In this document: positions 48,422-62,500 of the stretch, in pieces
Position numbering within the stretch: the stretch's first letter is position 1
How the letters are laid out: each line of letters begins with the position of its first letter
From: Gorsachius magnificus
Lineage: Eukaryota; Chordata; Aves; Pelecaniformes; Ardeidae
Direction: 5' to 3'
NCBI GenBank assembly: GCA_034008185.1
Contig: CM067087.1
Coordinates: 42,612,590 to 42,676,589 of the forward strand
DNA: 64,000 bases
The notes under the pieces: generated by a model
Database searches by the model: none
What the model saw: the letters and a program-made list of their open reading frames with translations, nothing else
Told to the model about the DNA's origin: nothing
Made by a program: the position numbers and the translations under genes

Positions 48422-50525
48422 GACAACTCTGACAACTCTGACTCTGGCTGGGTGTTTTTCAAGGAAGAAGTCTTAAAGGCACAGGACCAGGCTGTCCTCA
48501 TGTGCCATAAGACAAATCGGCGGGGAAGACGACCGGCCTGGCTGGACAGAGGACTACTACTGCAACTAAGGGAAAAAAGAAGAGTTTACCAGCTCTGGAA
48601 GAAGGGGCAGGCAACCCAAGAAGAGTACAGGGATCTTGTCAGGTTATGCAGAGAGGAGATTAAAAAGGCAAAAGCCCAGCTGGAATTTAACCTGGCCACT
48701 GTTGTAAGGGATAATAAGAAAAGTTTTTATAAATATGTTAACAGCAAAAAGAGACCCAGGGAGAACCTCCATCCACTAGTGGATGCAAGGGGGAACATTG
48801 CCACTAAAGATGAGGAAAAGGCTGAGATACTCAACGCCTTCTTTGCCTTGGTCTTTAATGGCCCGACAAGTTATCCCCAGGGTAGCCAGCCTCCCGAGCT
48901 GGAAGATGGGGACAGTGAGTGGAATGAACCCCCCATAATCCAGGAGGAAGCAGTCTTTGACCTGCTATGCCACCTGGACATCCACAAGTCTATGGGGCCG
49001 GATGGGATCCACCCAAGAGTGCTGAAGGAGCTGGCAGAGGAGCTTGCCAAGCCACTCTCTATCATTTATCAGCAGTCCTGGAGAACAGGGGAGGTCCCAG
49101 ATGACTGGAGGTTGGCAAATGTGACACCTATCTTCAGGAAGGGCCGGAAGGAGGATCCGGGGAACTACAGACCAGTCAGCCTGACCTTGGTACCGGGGAA
49201 GATTATGGAGAGGTTCATCTTGAGTGTGCTCACCAGGCACATGGAGGACAATCAGGGGATCAGGCCCAGTCAGCATGGGTTCACGAAAGGCAGGCCTTGC
49301 CTAACCAACCTGATTTCCTTCTATGACCAGGTGACCCACCTGGTAGATGAGGGAAAGGCTGTGGATGTTGTGTACCTGGACTTCAGCAAAGCCTTCGACA
49401 CAGTCTCCTATAGCATTCTCCTGGAGAAGCTGGCAGTTCATGGCCTAGATGGGTGTACTCTTCTCTGGGTTAAAAACTGGCTGCATGGCCGAGCCCAGAG
49501 AGTCGTGGTGAATGGAGCTAAATCCAGTTGGCGGCCGGTCACAAGCGGTGTCCCCCAGGGCTCAGTTCTAGGGCCGGTCTTGTTTAATATCTTTATCAAT
49601 GACCTGGATGAGGGGATTGAGTGTGCCCTCAGTAAATTTGCAGATGACACCAAACTGGGTGGGAGTGTTGATCTGCTGGAGGGGAGGAGGGCTCTGCAGA
49701 GGGACCTGGACAGGCTGGATCGATGGGCCGAGGCCAATTGTATGAGGTTCAACAAGGCCAAGTGCCGGGTCCTGCACTTGGGTCACAACAACCCCATGCA
49801 GCGCTACAGGCTTGGGGAAGAGTGGCTGGAAAGCTGCCTGGTGGAAAAAGACCTGGGGGTACTGATTGACAGCCGGCTGAATATGAGCCAGCAGTGTGCC
49901 CAGGTGGCCAAGAAGGCCAATGGCATCCTGGCTTGTATCAGGAATAGTGTGGCCAGCAGGAGTAGGGAAGTGATCGTGCCCCTGTACTCGGTGCTGGTGA
50001 GGCCGCACCTCGAATACTGTGTTCAGTTTTGGGCCCCTCACTACAAGAAAGATGTTGCCTTGCTGGAACAGGTCCAGAGGAGAGCAACCAAGCTGGTGAG
50101 GGGTCTGGAACACAAGTCATATGAGGAGCAGCTGAGGGAACTGGGGTTGTTTAGTCTGGAGAAGAGGAGGCTGAGGGGAGACCTTAGTGCCCTCTACAGC
50201 TGCCTGAAAGGAGGCTGTAGTGAGGTGGGGGTCAGCCTCTTCTCCCTGGTAATGGACGATAGGATGAGGGGGAATGGCTTGAAGCTGTGCCAGGGCTGGT
50301 TTAGGCTAGACATTAGGAAAAACTTCTTCACCGAGAGGGTTGTCAGGCTCTGGAATGGGCTGCCCAGGGAGGTGGTGGAGTCCTCATCCCTGGAGGTCTT
50401 TAAAAGAAGGATAGATGAGGTGCTTAGGGACAGGGTTTAGTGGTGGAATGGCAGTGCTAGGTTAACGGTTGGACTCGATGATCTTAAAGGTCTTTTCCAA
50501 CCGAGGTGATTCTATGATTCTATGA
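48422..50525 (+). mobile_element. Young CR1 LINE, 5'-truncated, RT frame intact
   Basis: This copy of about 2.1 kb starts inside ORF2, lacking the 5' UTR, ORF1 and the endonuclease part of a full CR1 (about 4.5 kb in birds). The in-frame codons read from 48422, before the first Met. It runs through the complete reverse-transcriptase and C-terminal region to the CR1 3' end. The end carries the terminal hairpin (GGTTGGACTC ... TTCCAACC, about 50467-50502) and two ATTCTATG repeats (50509-50524). No target-site duplication is visible, which is usual for CR1. The unbroken frame indicates a recent insertion compared with the other CR1 copies here. 5' truncation is the normal outcome of target-primed reverse transcription, and this copy cannot move on its own. 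Confidence 0.95.
48452..50440 (+). CDS. CR1 ORF2 fragment: reverse transcriptase, endonuclease missing
   Basis: The product has 662 residues from an internal Met. The frame is open from 48392, and the CR1-like part from 48422, so this Met is only the first available one and not the native start. A basic linker region (about 1-100) is followed by the non-LTR RT domain (about 180-450). Visible RT motifs are [11 protein letters not shown] at 181-191, [10 protein letters not shown] at 235-244, [10 protein letters not shown] at 274-283, [11 protein letters not shown] at 308-318, [11 protein letters not shown] at 365-375 and FADDTKL at 396-402. The presumed catalytic aspartates (310, 398 and 399) are all present. 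The conserved CR1 C-terminal region (about 450-662) includes [20 protein letters not shown] at 515-534 and ends at a TAG. A full ORF2 also carries an N-terminal APE-type endonuclease, lost here by 5' truncation. There is no promoter of its own, so expression would depend on outside transcription. It is a transposon relic and not a host gene. Confidence 0.93.
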   Translation: MFFKEEVLKAQDQAVLMCHKTNRRGRRPAWLDRGLLLQLREKRRVYQLWKKGQATQEEYRDLVRLCREEIKKAKAQLEFNLATVVRDNKKSFYKYVNSKKRPRENLHPLVDARGNIATKDEEKAEILNAFFALVFNGPTSYPQGSQPPELEDGDSEWNEPPIIQEEAVFDLLCHLDIHKSMGPDGIHPRVLKELAEELAKPLSIIYQQSWRTGEVPDDWRLANVTPIFRKGRKEDPGNYRPVSLTLVPGKIMERFILSVLTRHMEDNQGIRPSQHGFTKGRPCLTNLISFYDQVTHLVDEGKAVDVVYLDFSKAFDTVSYSILLEKLAVHGLDGCTLLWVKNWLHGRAQRVVVNGAKSSWRPVTSGVPQGSVLGPVLFNIFINDLDEGIECALSKFADDTKLGGSVDLLEGRRALQRDLDRLDRWAEANCMRFNKAKCRVLHLGHNNPMQRYRLGEEWLESCLVEKDLGVLIDSRLNMSQQCAQVAKKANGILACIRNSVASRSREVIVPLYSVLVRPHLEYCVQFWAPHYKKDVALLEQVQRRATKLVRGLEHKSYEEQLRELGLFSLEKRRLRGDLSALYSCLKGGCSEVGVSLFSLVMDDRMRGNGLKLCQGWFRLDIRKNFFTERVVRLWNGLPREVVESSSLEVFKRRIDEVLRDRV

Positions 50526-53500
50526 ATGTACATTGTGTATGAGAGTTTTGGCTGCTATAATGATGGGTCTTGAGTGTGGCTTTGTGTTGAGAAAGAGATT
50601 CTGTTTCTTCTCTAGCTGACAGCGCAGACCAATCTTTGCAGGTACTAGAGATTTGCATTTATACCATTTTAATTTGCAAGTTGCTTATTAAATTTTTATG
50701 AAATTTAGATGTCCCATTCACCAGATAGACCACACGTCAAAATTGCGTTGAGGTGTCTTTTCATATTATGCTGTTCATACTCTGATATAAGAAAAAAAGC
50801 TACTGTTTAGTGTAATGCCACCACTTTGTAATGAATGGCTGTACATCTGCATTCAAATCATGCAAGGAGTATTTGTTTTCTAGGGCCTGCTTCTAGTTAA
50901 GCAGACTGTCAGAAATTTTACTGAATACCTAAACACCAAAATAGCTAGAAAACATGTGCATGCAGCCACCACTGACTCCAACTAAGCCAAGTTTATGAAG
51001 TTTTGATTATAATTGCTGCAGTTTAATCAGAATAGCCATATCTGAATTTGTCCTTGATTTTCAAGACCAATTTTGGCCAAAAGAGGCGATACAGGGAGGG
51101 AGTCGGACATGGGTAGAAAAAACAACATGCTCTTAATCTGTCTGTTTTGAAATCAGCAAAGTAAAAATTCCGTAATTTCTTGACACAGGAACAATGAGGG
51201 ATCCCTAAGAGTGCTTGCGTCCCCAATAGCTCAAAATAGGAATTGTAAAAATAAAATAGCAAACACAGCTGATACTAGCTATTCCCCAAGTGACGCTTTT
51301 TTTATTCCTGTTCTGTATATAACTTTATTTCATCTATTTAAAAGACCTCTTTGATTTTCCACACTTTCACATTGGAGGAACTGCAATCATTAATGATATG
51401 TCAGAAGGTTGCAAAATTTTCAGATAGTTTTTAGACTTGAAGGATAACGGATGTTTCAAGAAACAGTACCAAAAGCTACTTGAAGAAAGAATTAAAAATA
51501 AATATAAGAAAAAAGATGAGAGAGGGATCCTCCCCTGTGAATTTATGTCCTTTTGATTTATCTGGAAGAAAAACTGAGTTCTTGTGACAGGAGTGAAAAG
51601 GACTTTGAATGACTCCTGAGTTAACCTTAGGATATTCTGAGTTTCCAGTTGTGAATATATGAGAGGGAACATAAGAAGTTGTTGACAATCTTCTGTTTTT
51701 TCTTTTAGTAATTGCTGGTCTTTGTTGTATTTTCTCTCTTTACGGTTTCCATCAATACAAGCAAGATTCAATTACTCCTGGGAAGAAATTATACTGTAAT
51801 AGTTTAGGGCTTGGGTATCTTAAAGATATTTATACAATAAATGGTTGGGTGAGGCATTTGTAGGATTTAGTAAAGCACCTGTGCAGATTAGGTACATAAC
51901 TGCTATAGTTTAATGTCCTCAGAGCTATAGCTTATGAGTAAAAATATTTCCTTCAGGCATCCCTAAACACACATACAGCTGATAGGTTCCAAGTATTTAC
52001 TTCTGTAAGGAAATGTCTTGCTTTGTTATTTTAAATTTGCTGGTTTAGCTTCCTACATGATGAAATTTGGGACTGTCTTGTTGACTCTGCATTAACCGGT
52101 ATTGCTTGGCTCATTCAGAGGCAGGGCAGCAGTGCAAGTGTGGTATTTTCTAGATACAAAGAGCATTTCTCACCTCCCTCGTTTACTTTTGGTGGCAGGA
52201 ATCCAGGCTGTGTATGGCTATCAGTGTGCTCAGAGAAACCCCCTACCTTTCTGCCCTTTTTCAATACTTTAAAAAGAGAATAATTTTATTATAATAAGGG
52301 AAAGGACATTTCCACCAGCCCTTTTCAAGCAGGTGCCCTGCAGGGAGCTTCAGGGACATTTGATCTAGGGCTCATCAATTTGTGCTGTCTTTTGCCTCTT
52401 CTTTGGCCACTTGCTCCTAATTTGGTTGGACTCCAGTAGTGCCTTGGCCCAAGCACGGCGTTTTTCGTGACAGCTGCGTTGCTGCTCTCCCCGACTCATT
52501 GTCCAAACAGTTGACTGCACTTTCGCTTCGCTACCAGCCACAATTGAACTAACGTTCTTAGCATTTTAAATCAATTATATCATTTGTAATAAGGACTTGT
52601 CTGAATGCTTTAATCCTTAAATCAAACCATGCTAATCAAGGTATGAGATACATAACGTCTTGCACACTAAAAATGGTAGATCTGTCTCACTCCTGAATCC
52701 TGGCATTTGGCAAATTAAACCTGAGAAGCCACAAACTTCTAACGGAGAGTCACTGATGCTTTTAATTTGCTCTCTCTCATCGTGACAGCTTTACCAAATC
52801 TCTGACTTGCTAATCAGGGTAAAGGATTTTCTTTTCTTTTGCCAAATCTTCTTTATTGCCTCTCTAGTCCTTACAAGTAAAATTCCTCTCTTGCGCTGAT
52901 GCACCTGTAGTATTGCATAAAGACTACAGAAGCCAGAACTTGTGCAATTTCAGATTAATTGGCCTTTGTATGTGTAAATTGTGGCTTCAGTTTATGTACG
53001 GTGCAAACTCAAGGAGAATATTATTGTCCTCATCTCTGAAATACAGCTACAATGTTTTAGTGTTCATGCTGATGCTATTGATTAAATTTGAAGAGCCTGC
53101 AACCGCTTTGTACTACGTTCAGAATGTCTTTTAAAGTATGAGAGAACTACTTTATCATTCTTTCCTGGTTTTGATTAATTATTTGAAATTTTCCCCCCTT
53201 TCTCCACCCATAGGTTAGATGCTTTTTGTTTCCTTCCAATGATTCAAATTATTCAGGCATAAGAATTGGATACCATTATGGTTCAGCTACAAGAGTTTTA
53301 CATTAGCCAAAATATGAAAACCAGATTTATAGTAGTTTATATAAAACCAGAGATTGTAAGTTGTATTGATGTGTTGTGTTTAGGGAAATCTTCCTTTACT
53401 ACTGTCCATTTGTGCAATGTAAACTGATTCTTTTACCTCTCATGAGAGCATGTTCCATTCAGGGAAATACATTAAAGCTTAAATTATTCAGTGTACTTTG

Positions 53501-56500
53501 CTTTTAATGTTTTGAAATCAAATTTAAATATAGCAAATAAATCCCTTCTTATGTATTAACAATGGAATAAATATGACTATTTTGCCAATAGAAATTACGC
53601 TTCATCTAGATTTTTCTGTTTATTTTCTACTTTTCAAAGTAAAGTGGGATTTTCAATTTTCACTGCATCATATCTTCTGTTTAGGTGTGACTCTTTAGCC
53701 TGAGCTTAGAAAGATCTTGTGTCACTGAAAGAGCAGTATATTTTTCGTCCTCCCATTTCTTCACAATATGTGTTGGTATCAGGACTTGTTGATGGAAGAG
53801 AATAATAGCCAGGCTTTGTGGCCTGTTTTTTATAGTGGACTCAACAACACTGTTCAAAGTAATAGGAAAAAAATTTGAAGGAAGCTATTAGACTAAAGAT
53901 AGTTATTTCTTTGTTGTCTGAATAAGACGACAGATTGCTATATAGAAAAGACTTTTACTGTGTTCTTTGCATAGAAACTCATTGACGATTTGGACTGTGT
54001 GTGGAGATGTAAAGGTGACATTTCTATGCTGATTAACTGTGTATGAGTAACCAAAGCTCCCTTTTTTTCTAGTACCCAGTTGGTATCTGAGTTCACCATA
54101 ATTACTGTAAACTGAAGACTACTTGCAAGAAAATACATAAAGCAATTCTTGACTTCCAGGAAAGTATTTCTAGTGAAGATTATAATTATTTGCTACTGCT
54201 AGTAGATTTGAGGTAATACCTAGGGATACGCATAACAATTTGAGATTCAATCCTGCTAGAGCATGCATAAGTACGATTATAAGCCGCTTCTTCTCTAAAG
54301 ACCTAAAATATTACAGAAATTATGCAAAATTAGTAGCATCCACATGAGCTAAAATTCTTTGTAGTAGCGTCACATCTGCAATGTTTTTTTTCAATAAAAA
54401 TGGACTGGTTTTACAGGGGACGGCACTACAGAGCGTCTGCTCTCACTCGGCAAGGACAGTGGCCAAAGGCAGGGCAGAGCAAGGAGACACCTCGTGTGCT
54501 CCTGAACCAGCCTGAGATGATCACACCGTGGCTTTGGACCTCAACCTTCAGCTGTAGATTTAAAGAGTTTTCCATAGGCAATTTTAGCCTTTATGGAAAC
54601 AGCTCTGTTTTTTAAAAAATTGTGACAGGTAAGCTTTTTTTCTCCCTTGCAGGCTTATGAGCAGGAGATATTTGAGCCTTAGTCCCTGTGTTAGCAAAGC
54701 CTTAACAGGGAGCTGTGTCATGGGAAGTGAGGGTTATTTATGTCCTGCCTGGAGTATGTCACTGCAGCTAATACTAATGAAGAATTTTTGGAGTTACCAC
54801 TGCAGATGTCTTTATTTCATGGACAGGAGTACAGGCATTCCCGAGGTAAAGATGTTGGAGATGGGAGTGCTCTGCATGTTGCTGCCATGTTGCAGAATTT
54901 GCCGGAATGACTGCCAATTGTGCTATTGCCTAGTTTTTCCTCCTCCCCTGTTCTTTCATCTAAACAGAATTTACTGCCCTTGGGTTTCAAAAATCTGTAT
55001 TTTCCTGTCTTGATTTAACTTTCTCTGCAGAGAAGAGGTGACACTACCGACTCATTTGGTGCCTGTGTTAAACAGATAGTTTGATGTATTTACCTTCATT
55101 TACTTGAGCCTCTTACTGTCAGTTTTTATCCTTCTTTGACCTTCTGAGAGTTTATGCATGGTTTCAAAGCTAATAATATCTGCTAAAACAGGCATCTGCT
55201 AGAAATCATATGCTGTGCTACAAATCACTCTAGAACAGATTTGAATTCAGCTGGAAAATTGAGGAAACACTGTTAACTTTATGCAACCTATTAACTGTCT
55301 TCCTATAAGAATAAAGAATATGTTTTGATTTTTATAGGACTGGTTAATGATCACCTTGAAAGAACAGCTCGAGGACAGAAAGACACTTAATATACAGAGT
55401 GATGGCAACAGGCTTCTTTTTCTGATGCTTAGGTTTTTTTTCTTTTCTAAAACCTAGAGAAAGTATCGGATCAAAACATTTAAATTAAGAATTGTCAGGG
55501 AGAACCAGCTACTGCAATTACATGGGAATCTAAAAAATTGTGTATGCTGATTTTAGGCGCAGAAGACTTTAGAGCTTTGCAGAGCTAAACTGTCTGGTGA
55601 TCTAGACCTTGTTCTTGCAAGCTTGCTTCATATTTTCTTCAGTTTAAGAAATGGAGAGGGAGAAAAAAAAATCTTTAAGACACTGATCATGTTTATGAGG
55701 ATGAATAAAACATGTAGATGCAGGCTGTCTTTGTAATCAAGCCTTTGCACTACATTTGGATATAAAATTCTGATGAACAGGGTCTTCCCCTCTGACTTTT
55801 CTGTGCTGTGGGAGCAGGAAAAATAATTATCTTTTGTGGAGAAGTATGTGCAAAATACAAGAGTAGAATAGAGAAATATTACCGCAGGGGGCTATGGGTC
55901 AAAGAAGGACAGGATTTGAGGAACTTAGTAGCTTTTTTTCTGAAGAAATGGAAATGTGTTTCTGTAAATAATTCTGCTCTGAGGGTCTTGTAGATGGAGG
56001 ATTTGGCTGCGTTTAGGAAAAGTAGTTTTGTTCTGCCTTTCCCTGAGAGATGACCCTCTGTGATTAACAGGTAAAATTTCTCCAAATTGGTGTTTGGGGA
56101 CAGCATTTGTTAAAGACCAATTTACAAATTTTGCAAGTCATAGGCATTTGCCTCACTTTACTTACACAGTGAGCTTTACTTACTGTGACCTTGTTTGCAT
56201 TAAGGAAAGATGTCAATGGCTGTTTGAGCCCCAGTCCTAAAGAGTTCACAAGGCCTGTTCACAGGGCCTGCGTACCTAGTCTTGCTGGGGTGCCCCAGAT
56301 GTGCTTCCAGCTCTTCTGAGCAACCAGAAGCAGTAGCATGTGGGAGGGATGGGACAGTAAACCTGTGAGCAGCAAGGAAACCCTGGTGGCTGGCAGGTGG
56401 CAGATGTGTCTTCCACATGGGTGCATGAGGTCTTCTCCTCTTCACCATTTTCCTAGCTTTGGGCCTGCTGAGGATGACCTCCCTGGTTCATCCCAGGTGA

Positions 56501-59500
56501 GCCCTTCCTGCTGCAGCAGGAAACTGCTTACGGAAGGAGTGCTCCATTGCATTCTTATTTGGACACAGCGGTAGCAGATCAGCGTGGCAAGTAGCTCACA
56601 AAACATGAACACGCGCTCAATAAATTGTATGTACTGTGTGTGAGGCTTGCTTGATCCGATATGAAAACTGCAGAATCCTTTGCATAGGACTGTATTTCAT
56701 AGTACTTACTATATATCTGTTGAAGATACGGTAACTTTTGTCTTCATGCCAGATCTGTGTTTGGAGATGTATGTATGCGTCTGCAGGACGGATATAGGGG
56801 TGGAGAACTATAAAGGCTCTGCTGCAGACTCAGTGCAGTGTGGTAGAAGTTTCCCTCTGTTTTGCAGTCCATCTAAAGACCTTTGATAACATCATCTTCT
56901 GGGCTGTGATTTCTATAATAAGTGTTTATTACATTTATGAATATTTATGCAGTATATGCGATCTGAGAAGAAGTGAACTGTTAAAAAATAATTCAAGGTT
57001 GAGTATATATAAGACAAACAGAGGGAATGTTTTGCTTGATAAATTTAGTTTGAATTTGCCATCGATCAGAAGTTTAAACTGTTACCGTGATTAGTGTGCC
57101 TCTGGTTCCTTGTTATTATAAAATCCATGAAAATAGATAAGTAAAGTGGTACTGGTAGATTAAAACAATCAGAGCTCCAATTCTTCTCACTAGATCTCAA
57201 GCAGAGGTTCCTCTCGAATCACAGCCTGCTTTCTACAGCCACCTTTTCATTCTTTATATTTTTTTTAAAGCAATATATTCCTTCTTTTCTTTTTCTTTTT
57301 TTTTTTTTTTGGTTATTCTCTAGGTTGCAGCTTATAAACCTCAGAGAAGTGATCTCCTGTTTCCCTTTGCTTTAGCTTAGTTAAATGATTACCTTAAGAA
57401 AAGTGTTGTATGGTCCCTTCCTGGGTCTGAGGTAGGAACTTGATCTGCTTTGTGAAAGTCTAAATCTGGAATAATTAATGTATGTTCATTCAGTTAAATT
57501 AATACAGGTTTATAGTCTTGTGGAAAAGTCTGTCTGTCTCTCAGTTGCTGGTAATGTCAGAGCCATCAGAACAAAATGAGTGGAAGGAAATCTGGTGTAG
57601 GAATGGACTGTTTGGGGTTAGGAGAGCAAACTGCTGGGAAGTGTGTAATAACAGTAGTTACTTCTTGTCTGGAGTAAAAAAAGTACTTGAGATAAACACA
57701 CTGGGTTTGGTGCCATGTACGCAAATGTGTTGTGATGAGACTGAAGAACGTGATACTTACAGGATTTATGGCCGTATGTAGAAAGCAGTACCCTTTGGCA
57801 AGGATGGGGAAAGCAACTAAAACTTTCTTTTTTTCCTGTTGGAAGAAATACATCTCATATGGAACGGATTTTATTCTCTTTACCACTGGTGTTCAATACA
57901 CTGTATATTCCGTATATGATTTTGCACTAACTTTCTTTGTCATGCAAAACCTTACTTGCATGTATGTGTTCTGGAGGAAAGGAAATTTTATACAGCTACA
58001 GTTTGTTTTCTCATAAATGTTCCTTTTTCTGGCTCTGGATTTAATAGTGTTTTTCTTCCTGTGTTTATTTATTTATTTATGTGAAGCTCACAGCTCTTTT
58101 TCTCAGTCAAATAGCTTTTCAAATGAGATTTCTCTGAGCTGCTATTTTTCTCTCTGCATTACTTTCCTAATGATTTGTTATTTTTTTTCCCCTCTAAACC
58201 CAGGTTCAACAAATTCTCTATTTCCCAGTAAAATACCCTTTCAGAACAAAGAGGGATCTGAATCAGGACTCCAGAGCTCTTCCTTCGGAGGTTAAGAGTC
58301 AGAAGCAGAGTTTATTCCCTAGCCTTTTGTAAAGATTTACATTTCTTTATTAGACTGAGCAAATCTTGCAAATCTAAACAGTGTTCTTCTGGCTGTGCTT
58401 GCACTGCGCCTGATGGAGCACTTCTGAGACCTGGCACGAGCCGTTCAGAGGCTCCTTGCAAAGGGACCCCGTGAATCCCACCCAGCCTTGTGGCTGTGGG
58501 TGTACAAGACCTCTCTGGTAGGAACTCAGTGACCCAGCAGAATATAGGGGTCCCTGGGGCAATAGTTTGCTGGCAACTGAAAACTTGTTCTCAGCTGAGT
58601 GTTTGATGCATTGAGTGCTCAAAACACTTGTCATATCCCAAACTGTCCCCTTGGGAATCATCTTAGAGGGTTGACCCAAAACTCTTCTGGAGCACCCTTT
58701 TACAGGATGGCCCTTGGTATGTTAGGTAGGAAAAAATACAAAGGTAATGTGAAAATGGATTTAAACTGATGCTGTTTTGCAATGTCAGGGTTTGCATTTG
58801 TCACCATCTTGTCATAGAAGGGTCTGTGGGGAGAAGAGTCAGGTTTCCCTTGTCTTCACTTCGACATATCTGAGTCCCTCAAACCAAGCACCTTCTGTGG
58901 ATGTATTTAACAAGAGAGAGGTTTGCTGGCCAAGACTCCCTGGCACCAGGAAACTGGAATAAAGAGAATATGGTTACAAAATTGGGAAAGCATACCACCA
59001 GTGTAAAGCTGCATAACATTAAATTACAGGGAATTTTGTGTTCCTGAGGATTTCTTTAAGAGAAATAAACAGGTCCAGTACTGTGTTGATGCAGCTGTGT
59101 TGCTGCTTTCAAGGCTGGGCTCACTTTGGAAATTAGTGCAGAATTTGCCATTCTTCAGTGTAGGAATGGCCAATTTTAGATCTGCATTTTTTTAACATGT
59201 CGGAGGCTTACAGGATGAATTTTTTTATCTGTTTTATCTCCTGTACTCAATCAGCTGCAGGGTGTCCCATAATAATTTTTCTCTATCCTTTTCTTTTTTT
59301 TTTTTTTTTTCCAATGGGACTATGATGTGAATGAAAGCAAGATGCCACTTTGACTGAAGCAGCCGCAGAGTTAATAGGATTCACATGAGTTTCCAGATTC
59401 ATCTCCAAAGTTGTATACACTGAGCTGTGAAGTAGGCTCCCATCTGTTCATGTTTGCTGCACACAGTTGAAATTAGGCTGAGCACTAATAGTGCTGGCAA

Positions 59501-62500
59501 GAGGCGCCTTACTGCAGCCTGCCCTGCTCAGGCTCTCCCGCATGATCCAGTCCATTAGGGTGATGTATTAGAGCGGTGGGATCATGCTCTTTTTCTTCTG
59601 ATGCAGACTTTTTCTTAAGAAAGGCTTTTTAGCAGACAGTAGAGCTGAGGCAACAGCATTTCCAGCCCATGAGAAACTTCAGTAATTTTGGTATTTTATT
59701 CCCAACTCAGGGCAAGAAGTTGAAAAATCAAGACATTCTAAAGACACTGATTACATTCCAAGTTTATCCATTTCTGTTCAAATGTTTGATTGAAATAAAG
59801 TATTTTGGCAGTCCTACAGTGGAAATATTTAATTTTATTCAACTTAAAGTGCTTCATTGAGTGAGAGTTTTCACCAGTTTTGAGCCCTGTATTCAGGGAA
59901 AAAAACATCAACCCACTCAAGTTCTAGTGATAACTTGGAGCGCTGGATGTGTCTGCTGGGTATCTAAAAATACCCTTTTGGTACATGGGTGATAACACAT
60001 GTCTTTCTTAGCTTTTTAGTAGAGGAATTGTGAAATTCTCTCTCAGGAGTGGAAATGGCCAGGAGGTTGTAGGGTGCCAGAGTATCGCCAGAGAGACCAA
60101 GCAGGAGACAGTGGTAGAGCTCAGATGGGAGACAGGTACCTCAATGCTGGTTTAAAATAAAATTTAAAGAAGTGCCTTTACTGTGAGGGCTTTATTCTGA
60201 TAATGACAGGTATTTGTTCCTGTAGTTATATGAAAAGTTTCTTTTACTGCAAACACTCTCAGACGTGGTGCTGGTGACTGCTCGTTGGTGGCCTCCTTGC
60301 AGACTTTCACCAGATGCCGTTAACTGCAGGAGCGCTGAGACCTTCTGGTATCCACCTGCCACTCAAGCAAGATTTGATATTGCAGCATTGTGAAAGTTTT
60401 CACTGCACATGCTCTAAAACACGCTGGCACTTCTTTACTTGTGCTTAGTACTGGCTTTCGGTGGAAAACTGGATCAGAGAGATTATTGTTATCATGTGTC
60501 TGAGAGTGCCAGCAATGCTTCTTCCCAAGCTCCTGTTAAATGCAGCTCCATTTTCTTTGTTTCAGTCTGTTGGCAGTGTCTCTGTCAGCTGATGGTGTTC
60601 AGCACTGTTCCTCCTCTTTCTCAGGGTACATCTATCCTTTTACATTTTTTTCCTGTGCTTTTTTTTTTTTTTTTGTCTTGTGCAACAACAGTTTAAGCAG
60701 CGAGTTTCTCTTGGCAGGGAGGTGGGGAGCTGGTTGCTACCCGTGTAAAACACAATCACTGCTAGAAGAGTGGCAAGGCTGTGTATGACGTTATCATTCA
60801 CAGTTGTAGCAAAGCATCCCCCGAGGATTGTGGGGATGAGGAAAGGTGCTGATGGGAAACAATATGATCGTTGATTAATGAAATAACAGCAAATGAGGGA
60901 TGAGGAGATACAGCTGGTATACTGATCTAAATCATACGAGATACGGATGCCAGCAGGGTAGGACAGCCCATGACACTAATTTATCAGTGGTTGCCACTGG
61001 TGTGTATATACCACATATTTATGGTTGCTGTGCATGAGAGCTATTGTCCCCCAGCACAGGAGAGAGCAGCCCTACGGGTGTGAGAATTACTGCTGCCAGG
61101 AGAAGATGCTGCCATCCAGGAGTGTGAAAAATTACTCAGTGGGATTAAGGACAGCCCATCAGCTTTTATTGGGCTTTACTGTTATTGCTAAAGAGAGGCT
61201 TTTTTCTTCTTTTGTTTAATTCTTAACAGCAAGGTTGATTCAGCAGTGGGCTTTAGATGTATTTGCTGTGGTGTTTTGTGATTGCATTTTGGTTTTATCT
61301 TGATTACTGCATGCCCCCAGAGTCATTTTTGTATCTTGTTGCTTCCAGACCTGCCTCTGTGGTGGATTGGAAAGTTTATTTTTATCTATCTCTTTTAAAA
61401 AAAGAGCAATCATGTTGGAAAAATATTAGTTAAGAGAGGAATTTGACTGAGGGACATTGCTGCCTTACCGCCCTGCTTTCTCCATCTCCAGCACTGTTGC
61501 CCTCTATAGGAAGAATTTTGCCTTATATTATGATGGTTTGCTCAGTTAGGAAAAGGAAAGCCTTGGTCTGAGATCCAGATCCCTGTTTTCTCACAGATCT
61601 CCCATTTGATTCTTCAGCTGAACATCTGGGCTGCATCAGTAGGACACAAACTCCTCTGGGGAGCTTGGCCTTAGCATGACATTCCTCAGTTCTCTGTGCT
61701 TTATAAAGAAATAGCCATATTAACCCATTTCAAAGTGTGTTGTGAGAATAGATGCATGGAGAGATTGAGATGCTCAGATACTACAGCAGTGAGAGCCATG
61801 CAGGAGAACAGAATAGACTTTTAGACATTTGTCTCAGCTTGTCTCTTGTAACATAGTCCTGATAATTAGGTTTTCTATTCAGCTGTTTTTTGCTAGGGTT
61901 ATTACCTGCCCATCATTCTTTTCTTTGTTAACAGGCATTTTTCGCCTTTTCTATGCCTTCTGTGGCTTTCCTTTTGCCTTCCCATTGTCACTTATTAATT
62001 ACCCATTTACACCGTGTCTTAGTGTGCTGAAATCTACTGGGAATTCTTTGGATTTTTTTTCATATTTATGTACCAATAATTTGTTCTTCACTTGGTGATT
62101 TGATCAACATCAGTTCTTTGGTCAGCACGGATTCTTTGATCATGCAGGGGCATTTAGATTATATTTAGTAAAATCAGCTTGCTAAGCTTCAGATTCCTAT
62201 CACAATCTGGTTTTCTGATCCTGTTATCTCCTTGGATATTCTTTTGCTGGAATCTTCTATTGTGACGATCATTTATTATCTATTTCTTTCTTGTTCGTTA
62301 ACTGCCCTCTCTTTGAGTTAAATATTTTCAAAAGACTTCAGTTGTACTAAGATTTTTCTCCTTGAGAGGTCTAACGTGATTAGACTATTCAATTGGTAGA
62401 GAGGAAGGCAAAGCTTCATTGTAGTGGTGAGAGGACCAGAGAGCTCAGGCTCAAGTAAATCTACAGCTTAAGTCATCTCCTCAGTTTAAAATTGAAAGAG

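Noticed and set aside
49568..50113. 181-codon minus-strand frame
   Set aside because: Antisense shadow of the CR1 reverse-transcriptase frame.
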